A stretch of DNA of 64,000 bases. Source: Cannabis sativa (lineage: Eukaryota; Streptophyta; Magnoliopsida; Rosales; Cannabaceae). Location: the NCBI RefSeq assembly GCF_029168945.1, contig NC_083602.1, forward strand, positions 32,289,323-32,353,322, given 5' to 3'. A program made the position numbers and the translations under genes. Shown here piece after piece: positions 34,405 to 46,607 of the stretch. Under the pieces are notes generated by a model, which worked only from the letters and a program-made list of their open reading frames with translations, made no database searches and was not told where the DNA came from. Numbering within the stretch: the first letter of the stretch is position 1; each line of letters begins with the position of its first letter.

Positions 34405-35136
34405 TGTTGGAAGTATTTTACCAGGATCTTAGATCTACTCACAAGTATGTTTATTAACACCCTAAATATGAACTTTCTAAAACGATGAAATAAACACATA
34501 TAAAGTTTAAGAAACCTTACATTGGGTGTAGCGGAATTAAATGACTCCTTCCGTTCAGATCTCTAACCCTTGTATCCTTTCTGTAGCAGAGTATTATCAA
34601 AGATCTGAACCTGGATCTCTTTCTCTGAATCTTTGATACTAAAACTCCTTTACTGATGATCTTTCTTCACGATCTTCCTCCCTATAATTAAGGTATTGTT
34701 TGCTGTGTGTGGGCACTACTCTAATCACTAAGGGGTTTCTAAATTATCAAGGAAGAAGAGAGAGAGAGAGAGAGAGGGTGGCGGCCAAGGTAGAGAGAGA
34801 AAGGCTCAGGTTTTCTGATTCAGAAGTGTTATTTTCCTGAAGCCTTCACTACCTATTTATAGCATTCCACTAGGGTTAGGTTTGAATTATTTGGCATTAA
34901 AATAATGAAAATATCAGTTTAAATTGCCTACAAAAGTGGCCGGCCATGGCTTATTGGGTTTAGGCCTTGCTTTTTGCAATTTTGCAATTTTAACACTTTT
35001 GTATCTGATTTTCTCAAAAATGCCAATTTTCTAATTCAATCATTTAAATGTCAATTCTAACTATTTAATAACTATAAATAATTATTAAATAATATTGTCA
35101 TTTATCATATTTATTAATTGAAGCATACAAAGTATC
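34405..35136 (-). mobile_element. Copia element B: 3' LTR, left part
   Basis: The LTR begins (on + coordinates) TGTTGGAAGTATTTTACC and is cut at 35136 by element A. The remainder resumes after the duplicated GTATC at 45415. Joined lengths (732 + 1164) give 1896 bp, matching the 1895-bp LTRs of A. A (GA)n run lies at about 34756-34776. Confidence 0.9.
35132..35136. repeat. Target duplication of element A, left
   Basis: GTATC, repeated at 45410-45414 directly after the other end of element A. Confidence 0.95.
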
Positions 35137-37031
35137 TGTTGGAAATTATTTTACCAGGATCTTAGATCTACTCACAAGTATGTTTATTAACATCCTAAAT
35201 AAGAACTTTCTAAAACGATAAATTAAACACATATAAAGTTCAAGAAACCTTACATTGGGTGCAGCGGAATTAAATGACTCCTTCCGTTCAGATCTCTAAC
35301 CCTTGATTCCTTTCTGTAGCAGAGTATTATCAAGATCTGAACCTGGATCTCTTTCTCTGAATCCTTGATGCCGAATCTCCTTTGCTGATGATCTTTCTTC
35401 ACGATCTTCCTCACTATGATTGAGGTATTGCTTGATGTGTGTGGGCACTACTCTAATCACTAAAGTAATTTCGAAATTCAAAGGAAGAAGGAAGAGAGAG
35501 AGTGGCGGCTAGAGAAGAGAGAGTGGAGGCTCAGGTTTTTCTGTTTCAGAAAGTGTAATTTTCCTGAAGCCTTCACTATCTATTTATAGCATTCCACTAG
35601 GGTTAGATTTGAATTATATGGCATTAAAATAATGAAAAAAATCAACTTAAAATACCTATAAAGGTGGTCGGCCATGGCTTAGGTGGACTGGGCCTTGATT
35701 TTCGCAATTTTGCAATTTTAACACCTTTTGTATCTGATTTTCTCAAAAATGCCAATTTCCTAATTCAATCATTTAAATGCCAATTCTAACTATTTAATAA
35801 CTAAAAATAATTATTAAATAATATTGTCATTTATCATATTTATTAATTGAACCATACAAAGTATCATAATTAACAAATATGCCCCTATTAACTCTTTCCT
35901 TACAATTTCGCCCTTACTTAGTGAAAATTTCACAAATAGACATAGTCTAATTCTTGAATTATAATTGATTAATCAAAACCAATTACATGAGTCTTACAAA
36001 CAATATTATCTCAACTAGTGGGGGGACCATGGGTCTATATAACCGAGCTTCCAATAAGTAGATCAAGAATTTAGTACTAAAATTCACTAACTTATTAATT
36101 CTTCGTTGAATCCACGCATAGAACTTAGAATTGCTCTCTCAGTATATAGAATGCTCTATATGTTCCACCATATAGACACATCATTAGTTATCCATTGTTA
36201 TAATCCTAATGTGATCAATGATCCTCTATATGAATGATCTACACAGTAAAGGGATTAAATTACCGTAACACCCTACTATGTATTTTATCCTTAAAACACT
36301 TGACCCCGTATAAATGATATTTCAGCTTCTGTGAAATGAGATCTCAGCCATTTATTTTCGTTTGGTCAAGCTCGAAGGAAATCATCCTTTGCTTACTATT
36401 CGCCAGGTAGAAGCTATAGATTCCATGTTTATGCTAGCGCTCCCACTCAATTGCACTACCGTGTTCCCAAAAAGTATGTATCACCCTGACCTAAAAGTAG
36501 GCTTAACTAACAATTCAAAGGAACACGAATAGCCTTTCAAGATTGAGCCTAATCATAACAGGATTAAGATCATTTGATCTAGGATCAACTTGGCGATATT
36601 GACTTGAATAGATTTTACGGTAAGTTTAATTAAATCTAAGTCAAAGTTCAATATCGGTCCCTTCCGATGCATACTCCATGCATCCAACCTGAGCTTTCCT
36701 TTAACCAATGTTCTGGAAAGAACATAGTATTTCTCCAAATACAAGTAAACTCTTGTTGTAGATTATCATATCAGTAAAACCCTGTGTCTGATAAATCTAG
36801 GAAACTTTATTCACATAGTCATGTTTACTTTCTAATGTGATGACAACACAATAAACATGATCAAGTATGTGAAAATGGTTTAAGATGAATTTATAAATCA
36901 ATAAGACAAGCAATTGATAAAGTGAACCAAAACATACACAAATGAATGAAAAATACTTCTGTTTCTTTATTGATGTTGAATAAAATAGATTACATTGAAA
37001 TGGAGTTTTATTTAGGGCATAAAACCTAACA
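35137..37031 (-). mobile_element. Copia element A: 3' LTR
   Basis: 1895 bp, TGTTGGAAATTATTTTACC to GGCATAAAACCTAACA. TATAAAT on the minus strand is at 35588-35582. Compared by eye with the 5' LTR (43515-45409) there are about twenty substitutions and no length difference, i.e. roughly 1% divergence, so the insertion is fairly recent. The polypurine tract GCGGGAGTT (minus) abuts it at 37040-37032. Short open frames inside it recur in the sister LTR and are not genes. Confidence 0.95.
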
Positions 37032-37060
37032 AACTCCCGCTTGCACTAATATAAAACTAA

Positions 37061-40000
37061 TTAGTACATATCAATTAATCCTAAATTCTGACGGTGCTTT
37101 TCAAAGGCTGTCACGGCCAAGACTTTGGTAAATGGATCAGCCAGGTTGTCCTCAGTGTCAACTTTCTCAACTAGTACATCCCCTCTTGCCACGTATTCTC
37201 TGATAATGTGATACTTCCTTTCAATGTGTTTGCTTCTCTTGTGGCTTCGAGGTTCTTTACTGTTTGCTATTGCTCCATTGTTATCACAGAGTAGTACCAG
37301 AGGCTTTTCCATTCCAGGAACAACTCCTATGCTGGTGAAGAACTTTCTTAGCCAGACAAGTTCTTTAGCAGCTTCGGCTGCTGCTATGTATTCAGCTTCC
37401 ATAGTTGAGTCCGATATCGAGGTTTGTTTAGCACTTCTCCAAACCACTGCTCCACCCCCAAGAGTAAACACCATCCCAGATGTAGATTTCCTGTCTTCAA
37501 GACTTGCCTGGAAATCTGAATCAGTGTAGCCTATGGGATTTAAAGCACCACCCTTGTAGACTAACACAAGATTTCTTGTACTCTTTAAGTATTTCAGAAT
37601 ATACTTAACTGCATTCCAATGTTCTTGTCCTGGATTAGACTAATACCTGCTCACGATGCCAACAACATAACAGATGTCAGGTCTAGTGCACAACATTGCA
37701 TACATTAGACTTCCAACTGCAGAGGCATAGGGAATATTTGCCATGTCCTCTATCTCTTGAGGATCAGTCGGTGACTGTTCCTTAGATAGACGAATACCAA
37801 ATCTAGAGGGCATGTTTGCCACATTGGCATTGTTCATGAAGAATCTCTCTAAGACTTTGTCTATGTAGGCTGTTTGAGAGAGAGCAAGAGATCTGTTCTT
37901 CCGGTTTCTGATAATCTGAATACCAAGAACATAGGCTGCTTCACCCAAATCTTTCATTTCGAATTGAGTGTTGAGCCATTCCTTAATGTGAGTCATTTTC
38001 TTGATATTGTTTCCAATGATCAAAATGTCATCAACATAAAGGACCAGGAATACTACTATTTGGTCTTCCTTGAGTTGGTAAACACAAGGTTCATCTTCAT
38101 TCTGAAGAAAGCCGTAGGTCTTGATGATTTCATCAAACCTTTTGTTCCATGAGCGAGAAGCTTGCTTAAGTCCATAGATAGACCTGTTTAACTTGCAAAC
38201 TTTCTTTTCTTGCCCAGGAAGAACATAACCTTCTGGTTGCTCCATATAGATGGTTTCTTCAAGTACCCCATTAAGGAAGGCAGTCTTGACATCCATTTGC
38301 CAGATTTCATAATCGAAAGCAGCAGCTATGGAGAGAAGAATTCGGATGGATTTGAGCATGGCAACAGGACTAAAAGTTTCCTCATAGTCCACGCCTTCTC
38401 TTTGGGTATAACCCTTGGCTACAAGTCTAGCTTTAAAAGTTTCGACTTCGCCTCCAGCTCCTCTTTTCTTCTTGTAAACCCACTTGCATCCTATCGGATG
38501 ATAGTCGTCAAGTGCGTCTACATATACCCAGACTTTGTTCTTTTTCATGGAATTTATTTCTGAATCCATTCCGGCTGACCATCGTTTCCGTTGCGGACTA
38601 GCCATTGCCTGTTTATAGGTTAATGGATCGTCATCAATACCGTCACCTACGACCATATTGATTTCACCATCCAAGCCATAACGAGCAGGTTTTGTTGAAA
38701 CCCTCCCACTACGACGAGGTACGGTTGTCTTCTGAACAGAAACTTTAGTAGTAGATTTCTCAGTTTGTTCAACTGAGGGAGTGGGATTGTCCTCTTCACG
38801 TGTGGAAGGGAACGGAACATTGGAAGGACTTATATCTGAAAGCATTTCCTCCAACACTACTTTACTTTGTGATTTGAAATTCTTAATATAGTCATCTTCA
38901 AGGAAATTGGCATTTGTAGAAACAAACACTTTATCATCCTTGCGACTAAAATAGTCCACCCCTAGTCTCTTTAGAATTACCGACAAACATGCAAACTTCA
39001 GTACGTGACTCAAGTTTGTCGTCTTTCTTTCTTAAGACATGAGCAGGGCACCCCCAGATTCTGTAATGGCGTAAACTAGGTGTACGACCATTCCAAAGTT
39101 CTACAGGTGTCTTAGGGATTGATTTAGATGGAACAACATTTAAAATATCGGTTGCCATCTGAATTGCATATCCCCAGAAGGACGTAGGTAGAGTTGAAAA
39201 ACTAAGCATAGACCTAACCATTTCCAAAAGCGTGCGATTCCGTCTTTCGGCAACTCCATTTTGCTGTGGAGTGCTAGGGGCGGTTAATTGGGATTCAATT
39301 CCAAGTTCAATTCAATGATCTTTGAACTGCATATCCATATATTCTCCACCCCTATCAGTTCGCAAGATCTTTAATGATTTACCTAATTGGTTTTGGGCCA
39401 AAGCATGAAATTCTTGAAACTTTGCAAATATTTCAGATTTCTTATGCATAAGGTAAATATGTCCATATCTAGAGTGATCGTCAATGAAAGTGACAAAGTA
39501 CTCATAACCACCTCGGGCTTTGACATTCAAAGGTCCGCAGACATCGGAATGCACTAACCCTAGAGGGATTTTGGCACGCTCTCCCTTTGCAGAGAAAGAA
39601 CATTTAGTCATTTTTCCTTCCAGGCAGGACTCGCATACTGGCAATTCACCTAAGACGACATTTTTCTATGGACCGTCTTTGGTTAGCTTATTGAGCCTAT
39701 CAAAGCCTATATGACCTAAACGTAAATGCCATAAATATGTTTCATTATCATCAACGATCTTTTGCTTTTTGTGGTTTCTAGGTTTAGCTACTTTAAAAAG
39801 TTCGTTATGTAGGGCAAATGGTGTTTCTGGTCTAAGAACATAAAGCCCCTGCTCCATGGATGCATCACAAATCTGAATGTCATTTCGAGAAATGGTAGAA
39901 CCAGAATCCGAAAAATCTAATTTGTATTGTTGCAATTGTAAGCATGAAACAGAAACTAAGTTTTTACTGAAATTTGGAATGTATAAGACATTGTCTAATT

Positions 40001-40418
40001 CCAAAATTCTGTTTTGAAACTTGAGTTTGGCTTTTCCTCTAGCTCTAACCGAAACCATTTCGCCATTACCAACTTTAAGTTTCAACTCTCCGGATTTCAA
40101 ATAATTCCAATTCTCAAGCAATTGCAATGAACAACTTACATGGTTTGTAGACCCAGAATCAAGAATCCAGATGGATTTATCATTCTCTAACACACATGAT
40201 TCGAAGACTAAAGCATTACTGCTTATTCGTTTGTTAATTGTTGTTCTTGCTAGTTCATTTTGTTGTGAAGTATAACTTGAGGAAGTGGAATCACTTTCTC
40301 TTATCTTCTCAACTAAGCTTGAAGTAGTAGGATTTATGGAGTTATGAACTATTTGCTCTTCAGAGTGAACAATTCCCAGCTTACCTGCTTTCTGGAATTT
40401 AAAGTCCATCATGAGCAT
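37061..40418 (-). pseudogene. Copia element A: pol (protease-integrase-RT-RNase H), no gag
   Basis: Order on the minus strand: aspartic protease with an intact WILDSGSTNHVS (Asp codon 40160-40158); GAG-pre-integrase WHLRLGHIG and the zinc-type CESC; integrase core (VHSDVCGPL, FIDDHSRY, TDRGGEY); RT with the YVDD site at 38027-38038; RNase H (TDSDFQ, MEAEYIA, HIERKYH) ending at 37061. Four lesions were found: a stop at about 39666-39668, another at 39312-39314, a frameshift near 38946-38960, and a stop at 37640-37642 where element B has a glutamine codon. Comparison with B shows the first two stops replace leucine codons. No gag precedes it; only about 95 nt separate the leader's TTGTAG from the first ATG. 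It was a mobile pol-only copy and is now inactive. Confidence 0.92.
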
Positions 40419-43400
40419 ATGTGAAGTATTACTCTGACAAGGAGTTTATAACTTCAAGTTCAATTGCTAAGATATTAACTAGGAGTGGAATGCGAAGGGG
40501 ATTATAGACACTACAACACATCAATAAAACAGAAGTAAGGTTTTGGTTCAAAATTCATACACAAGTTCAGAAAATAACAAGTAATGACATATGTTATAGA
40601 AATACTAAATCTAACATAGTTTATTTTTTAAGGTTTCCAACATAATGAAATATAGTGTCCCGGTAGGCGAGAGTCAAAGATAACATTAGTTGAATAGAGT
40701 TGTCAGCTCATCTAAAATTAAACATTTTAGCAACCTTTTATTCGATCAAAATGAGAATCCAACGTTGTCCCGGTAGGCGAGAGTCAAGGTTATTCTCATT
40801 TTATGAGCTTCCACCATTGTTTCATGTTCTATGAGTTTATCTCTAAGTAGTCACCGTAGGGGAGAGTCTAAATAGAGACGAAAACTCACAAAACACTTAT
40901 CAAATGAAATCTTACGGTGTTAAAAGTGTTCAACGAATAACCATCCGTAGGGGGACGAAGTCTAGCGTCTCGAGGTTATATTGAATAAGTTTAACTATTG
41001 TAAGACCAACAATGGAGATCGAATATCTTTTGATTAAAAGCTCATTATTTAAAAAATATATATATATGTATTTTGTATAATCATAATATTCGATATTATA
41101 ATAATGAAAAATTACAAATTAAAGTTGGTTTAATTAAAAAATCAACTTTAATTAATTTTCAATTATTATTTAATTTGAAATAAATTCAAATAAATATCGA
41201 ACAAGTTCCATAATATAATAATGAAAAATTACAAATCAAAGTTGGTTTAAATAAAAAATCAACTTTAATTAATTTTCAATTATTAATTAAATTCGAAAAA
41301 TAAATTCGAATATTTAAATGGAACAAATTTGAAAATATCTCACTTAAGTTGTTTTAGAAGAATCTAAAAAAAAATCAACTTAAATATCTTTCAAATCAGA
41401 TTTAATTAAATATAAAATTAAGTTGTAACCACTTAATTTGAAGATATTCTATTTTAAGTTAATATTCGAAAAGATATTAACCTAAAAAAATATCTAAAAT
41501 ATTCCATTTTAAGTTAATATTCGAAAAGATATTAACTTAAAAAATATCTAAAGAATCTTAATAACCAATACCTAAAATTCCTCAACTTAATTTTTAAAAT
41601 TTTGAATTCAAAAAGATATTCAGATTTAAGTTGGTTAGTTGTAGATAACTAAATATCAACTTAAATAGGAATATTTAATGAAAAATTTAAATTAAGTTCC
41701 AGAAAGAATCTAGATGGTTATAATTCTATATTTAATTCAATACAAGAAAATACATATAGTTTAGCTTAGAATATAAAATTCTTTAAACTATGATTTTCTA
41801 AATTAATTTCAAAATAAATGAAATTAATTATGTTGCTAATTCAATTTAATTAGGTTAAATTAGTGTAATTAACCTAGTACAGTCATTCAAATCAGGCAAA
41901 TGGGCCTTCACAATTGGGGTGGTTTGAGTGAGGGGGTGCTGGGTTCAGTATGTCGTACCCACTTCTATGGCTCCCAACTCTCACACAAGGCCCAAAAGAG
42001 AGGAATTTAACCTTAATAAGAACAACTGTTATTAATTGAATAGGCCCAAAAACTAAATGGGCCTAAATAAATTCTATCAAGAACTATGATAATTTATTTT
42101 AGCAACATTAACCTATATGCATCTATAATAAAATTAAACACATAGGCTCACACAGTCACACTTTGGATGGGTCCTATCATGTTGCTAGGTCATACACAGA
42201 TGAAAGAAGATTGTAAATATACCTGTTACAAATTATTATCTTGACCAAGGGAGCCATCAGATCATTAGATCTGGCAAAAGGTAACCATGGCTATTTGCAA
42301 TCAAGTAATAATAGGTTTTTAAAAACTTACATACAAGCTAAAACCACATACTCCTGCAACAAGGTTAGCTGGATAGTTGGAAGTAGGATTTATTTAATTT
42401 TAAATAAATAATTTCGAAAAAATAAATAATTAAAAAATATTTTAATATTCGAAAAAATAAAAAAAAAATTAATTTCGGAAATAAAATTTAAATTTCGAAA
42501 TTTAAAAAAAATATTTAAAATTAAACCTACTTTTTGAAAAATTAGGTTTTAACCAACCTAAATATCATTTCAAAATTTGCTAACTACTTTTAAAAATTAG
42601 ATGTTATTTTAAAAATAAAAATTAAATAAAAATTAGAAAAGATAAATAAAATATCTTTTCAGATTTTAAATTTAATTTAAATAAATAAAATAACAAAATT
42701 TAAAAGTTAGCAAAATATCTTACATCTATTTAAAATTACATGATTGTAAATATCTTATTTTAAATTTAAATAAGGTCAAAATATCTAAAAAGATTTAATT
42801 TAAAAAAAAAATCTTAAAAGATAAGATATAATTAAAAATATCTTAAAAGATAAGATATCTTAAAAATACCTTAAAAGATTTTATAAATATCTTATAAAAT
42901 CTGACCTTAAATTTAAAAAAAAGATATAATCAAATTTAAAAATAAGATAGATTTTTAAGCAAGAAGATAGATACTAATTCTATTCAAATTCTAATCAAAA
43001 AAAAAAAAAAAAAATTCTATTCAAATTCAAATTACACTAATATCTTGAATTAAATTTAAAAAATATTAAATTAATTCAAAATGATAATTAGAATTGAATT
43101 AGGAATAGTATTAGTATAAATACAAAACTATACAAAAAATTGGAAGTTAATTCCATGAAAAAGCATGAAAAATTGAAGAAAAACAAAAAAATTCGAAACT
43201 GTACGGACAGATTTGCGATCGCAGGAAAATATCAGTAGTAGATTTTTTCAAATCTTCAAAAAATCATAACTAATTCAAATAAAATCCAAATTAAGTTCTG
43301 TAAAAGGCTAACTTGCTTAATTTTTTCCATACTATCCAATAAAAATAATTCCAGAGATAAAATCACAATTATTTTTCACGAAAATTTCACAAACATCAAT

Positions 43401-43512
43401 CAATCATCAAATAACACTCAATACAACATGATACCATCCAAAGAACATACAAACAATCGTTTTAAAGTCCAAATTTCTTGCAAGTAAATCAATTACCATG
43501 GCTCTGAGGCCA
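40419..43512 (-). mobile_element. Copia element A: leader and primer-binding site
   Basis: About 3 kb of AT-rich leader (read right to left). The primer-binding site TGGCCTCAGAGC is at 43512-43501. A CTGTACGGACAG segment (about 43199-43210) is followed by TTTGCGATCGCAGG, the place where element B has a GC-rich insert. The twice-repeated leader motif TTGACTCTCGCCTACCGGGA lies at about 40787-40766 and 40678-40657. No gag is present. Confidence 0.85.
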
Positions 43513-43514
43513 GT

Positions 43515-45409
43515 TGTTGGAAATTATTTTACCAGGATCTTAGATTTACTCACAAGTATGTTTATTAACATCCTAAATAAGAACTTTCTAAAACGATAAA
43601 TTAAACACATATAAAGTTCAAGAAACCTTACATTGGGTGCAGCGGAATTAAATGACTCCTTCCGTTCAGATCTCTAACCCTTGATTCCTTTCTGTAGCAG
43701 AGTATTATCAAGATCTGAACCTGGATCTCTTTCTCTGAATCCTTGATGCTGAATCTCCTTTGCTGATGATCTTTCTTCACGATCTTCCTCACTATGATTG
43801 AGGTATTGCTTGATGTGTGTGGGAACTACTCTAATCACTAAAGTAATTTCGAAATTCAAAGGAAGAAGGAAGAGAGAGAGTGGCGGCTAGAGAAGAGAGA
43901 GTGGAGGCTCAGGTTTTTTTGATTCAGAAAGTGTAATTTTCCTAAAGCCTTCACTATCTATTTATAGCATTCCACTAGGGTTAGATTTGAATTATATGGC
44001 ATTAAAATAATGAAAAAAATCAACTTAAAATACCTATAAAGGTGGTCGGCCATGGCTTAGGTGGACTGGGCCTTGATTTTTGCAATTTTGCAATTTTAAC
44101 ACCTTTTGTATCTAATTTTCTCAAAAATGCCAATTTCCTAATTCAATCATTTAAATGCCAATTCTAACTATTTAATAACTATAAATAATTATTAAATAAT
44201 ATTGTCATTTATCATATTTATTAATTGAACCATACAAAGTATCATAATTAACAAATATGCCCCTATTAACTCTTTCCTTACAATTTCGCCCTTACTTAGT
44301 GAAAATTTCACAAATAGACATAGTCTAATTCGTGAATTATAATTGATTAATCAAAACCAATTACATGAGTCTTACAAACAATATTATCTCAACTAGTGGG
44401 GGGACCATGGGTCTATATAACCGAGCTTACAATAAGTAGATCAAGAATTTAGTACTAAAATTCACTAACTTATTAATTCTTCGTTGAATCCACGCATAGA
44501 ACTTAGAATTGCACTCTCAGTATATAGAATGCTCTATATGTTCCACCATATAGACACATCATTAGTTATCCATTGTTATAATCCTAATGTGATCAATGAT
44601 CCTCTATATGAATGATCTACACAGTAAAGGGATTAAATTACCGTAACACCCTACTATGTATTTTATCCTTAAAACACTTGACCCCGTATAAATGATATTT
44701 CAGCTTGTGTGAAATGAGATCTCCACCATTTATTTTCGTTTGGTCAAGCTCGAAGGAAATCATCCTTTGCTTACTATTCGCCAGGTAGAAGCTATAGATT
44801 CCATGTTTATGCTAGCGCTCCCACTCAATTGCACTACCGTGTTCCCAAAAAGTATGTATCACCCTGACCTAAAAGTAGGCTTAACTAACAATTCAAAGGA
44901 ACACGAATAGCCTTTCAAGATTGAGCCTAATCATAACAGGATTAAGATCATTTGATCTAGGATCAACTTTGCGATATTGACTTGAATAGATTTTACGGTA
45001 AGTTTAATTAAATCTATGTCAAAGTTCAATATCGGTCCCTTTCGATGCATACTCCATGCATCCAACCTGAGCTTTACTTTAACCAATGTTATGGAAAGAA
45101 CATAGTATTTCTCCAAATACAAGTAAACTCTTGTTGTAGATTATCATATCAGTAAAACCATGTGTCTGATAAATCTAGGAAACTTTATTCACATAGTCAT
45201 GTTTACTTTCCAATGTGATGACAGCACAATAAACATGATCAAGTATGTGAACAGGGTTTAAGATGAATTTATAAATCAATTAGACAAGCAATTGATAAAG
45301 TGAACCAAAACATACACAAATGAATGAAAAATACTTCTGTTTCTTTATTGATGTTGAATAAAATAGATTACATTGAAATGGAGTTTTATTTAGGGCATAA
45401 AACCTAACA
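43515..45409 (-). mobile_element. Copia element A: 5' LTR
   Basis: 1895 bp, the same length as the 3' LTR. TATAAAT (minus) is at 43966-43960. It ends in CCTAACA and is followed by the GTATC duplication at 45410-45414. Confidence 0.95.
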
Positions 45410-46578
45410 GTATCATAATTAACAAATATGCCCCTAATAACTCTTTCTTTACAATTTCGCCCTTACTTAGTGAAAATTTCACAAATAGACATAGTCTAAT
45501 TTGAGAATTATAATTGATTAATCAAAACCAATTACATGAGTCTTACAAAAAATATTATCTCAACTAGTGCGGGGACCATGGGTCTGTATAACTGAGCTTC
45601 CAATAAGTAGATCAAGAATTTAACACTAAAATTCACTAACTTATTAATTCTTCGTTGAATCCACGCATAGAACTTAGAATTGCACTCTCAGTGTATAGAA
45701 TGCTCTATATGTTCCACCATATAGACGCATCATTAGTTATCCATTGTTATAATCCTAATGTGATCAATGATCCTCTATATGAATGATCTACACTGTAAAG
45801 GGATTAGATTACCGTAACACCCTACTATGTATTTTATCCTTAAAACACTTGACCCCGTATAAATGATATTTCAGCTTATTTGAAATGATTACTCCACCAT
45901 TTATGTTCGTTTGGTCAAGCTCGAAGGAGATCATCCTTTGCTTACTATTCGCCAGATAGAAGCTATAGATTCCATGTTTATGCTAGCGCTCCCACTCAAT
46001 TTCACTACCGTCTTCCCAAAATGTACGTATCACCCTGACCTAAAAGTAGGCTTAACTAACAAATCAAAGAACACGAATAGCCTTTCAAGATTGAGCCTAA
46101 TCATAACAGGATTAAGAACATTTGATCTAGGATCAACTAGGCGATATTGACTTGAATAGATTTTACGGTAAGTTTTATTAATCTAAGTCAAAGTTCAATA
46201 TCGGTCCCTTCCGATGCATACTCCATGCATCCAACCTGAGCTTTACTTTAACCAATGTTCTGGAAAGAACATAGCATTTCTCCAAATACAAGTAAACTCT
46301 TGTTGTAGATTATCATATCAGTAAAATCTTGTGTCTGATAAATCTAGGAAACTTTATTCACATAGTCATGTTTACTTTCCAATGTGATGACAACACAATA
46401 AACGGGAGCAAGTATGTGAAAAGGGTTCAAGATGAATTTATAAATCAAATAGACAAGCAATTGATAAAGTGAACCAAAACATACACAACTGAATGAAAAA
46501 TACTTCTGTTTCTTTATTGATGTTGAATAAAATAGATTACATTGAAATGGAGTTTTATTTAGGGCATAAAACCCAACA
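45410..46578 (-). mobile_element. Copia element B: 3' LTR, right part
   Basis: After the duplicated GTATC, the LTR interrupted at 35136 continues with ATAATTAACAAATATGCCCC and ends CCCAACA at 46578. The polypurine tract GTGGGAGTT (minus strand) follows at 46587-46579. Confidence 0.92.
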
Positions 46579-46607
46579 AACTCCCACTTGCACTAATATA
46601 AAACTAA

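Noticed and set aside
35296..35481. 61-codon minus-strand frame recurring at 43674-43859
   Set aside because: Repeated because both are LTRs of element A; located in the untranslated LTR, no gene.
37224..38563. Plus-strand frames opposite element A pol (also opposite element B pol)
   Set aside because: Antisense shadows of the conserved RT/RNase H coding sequence.
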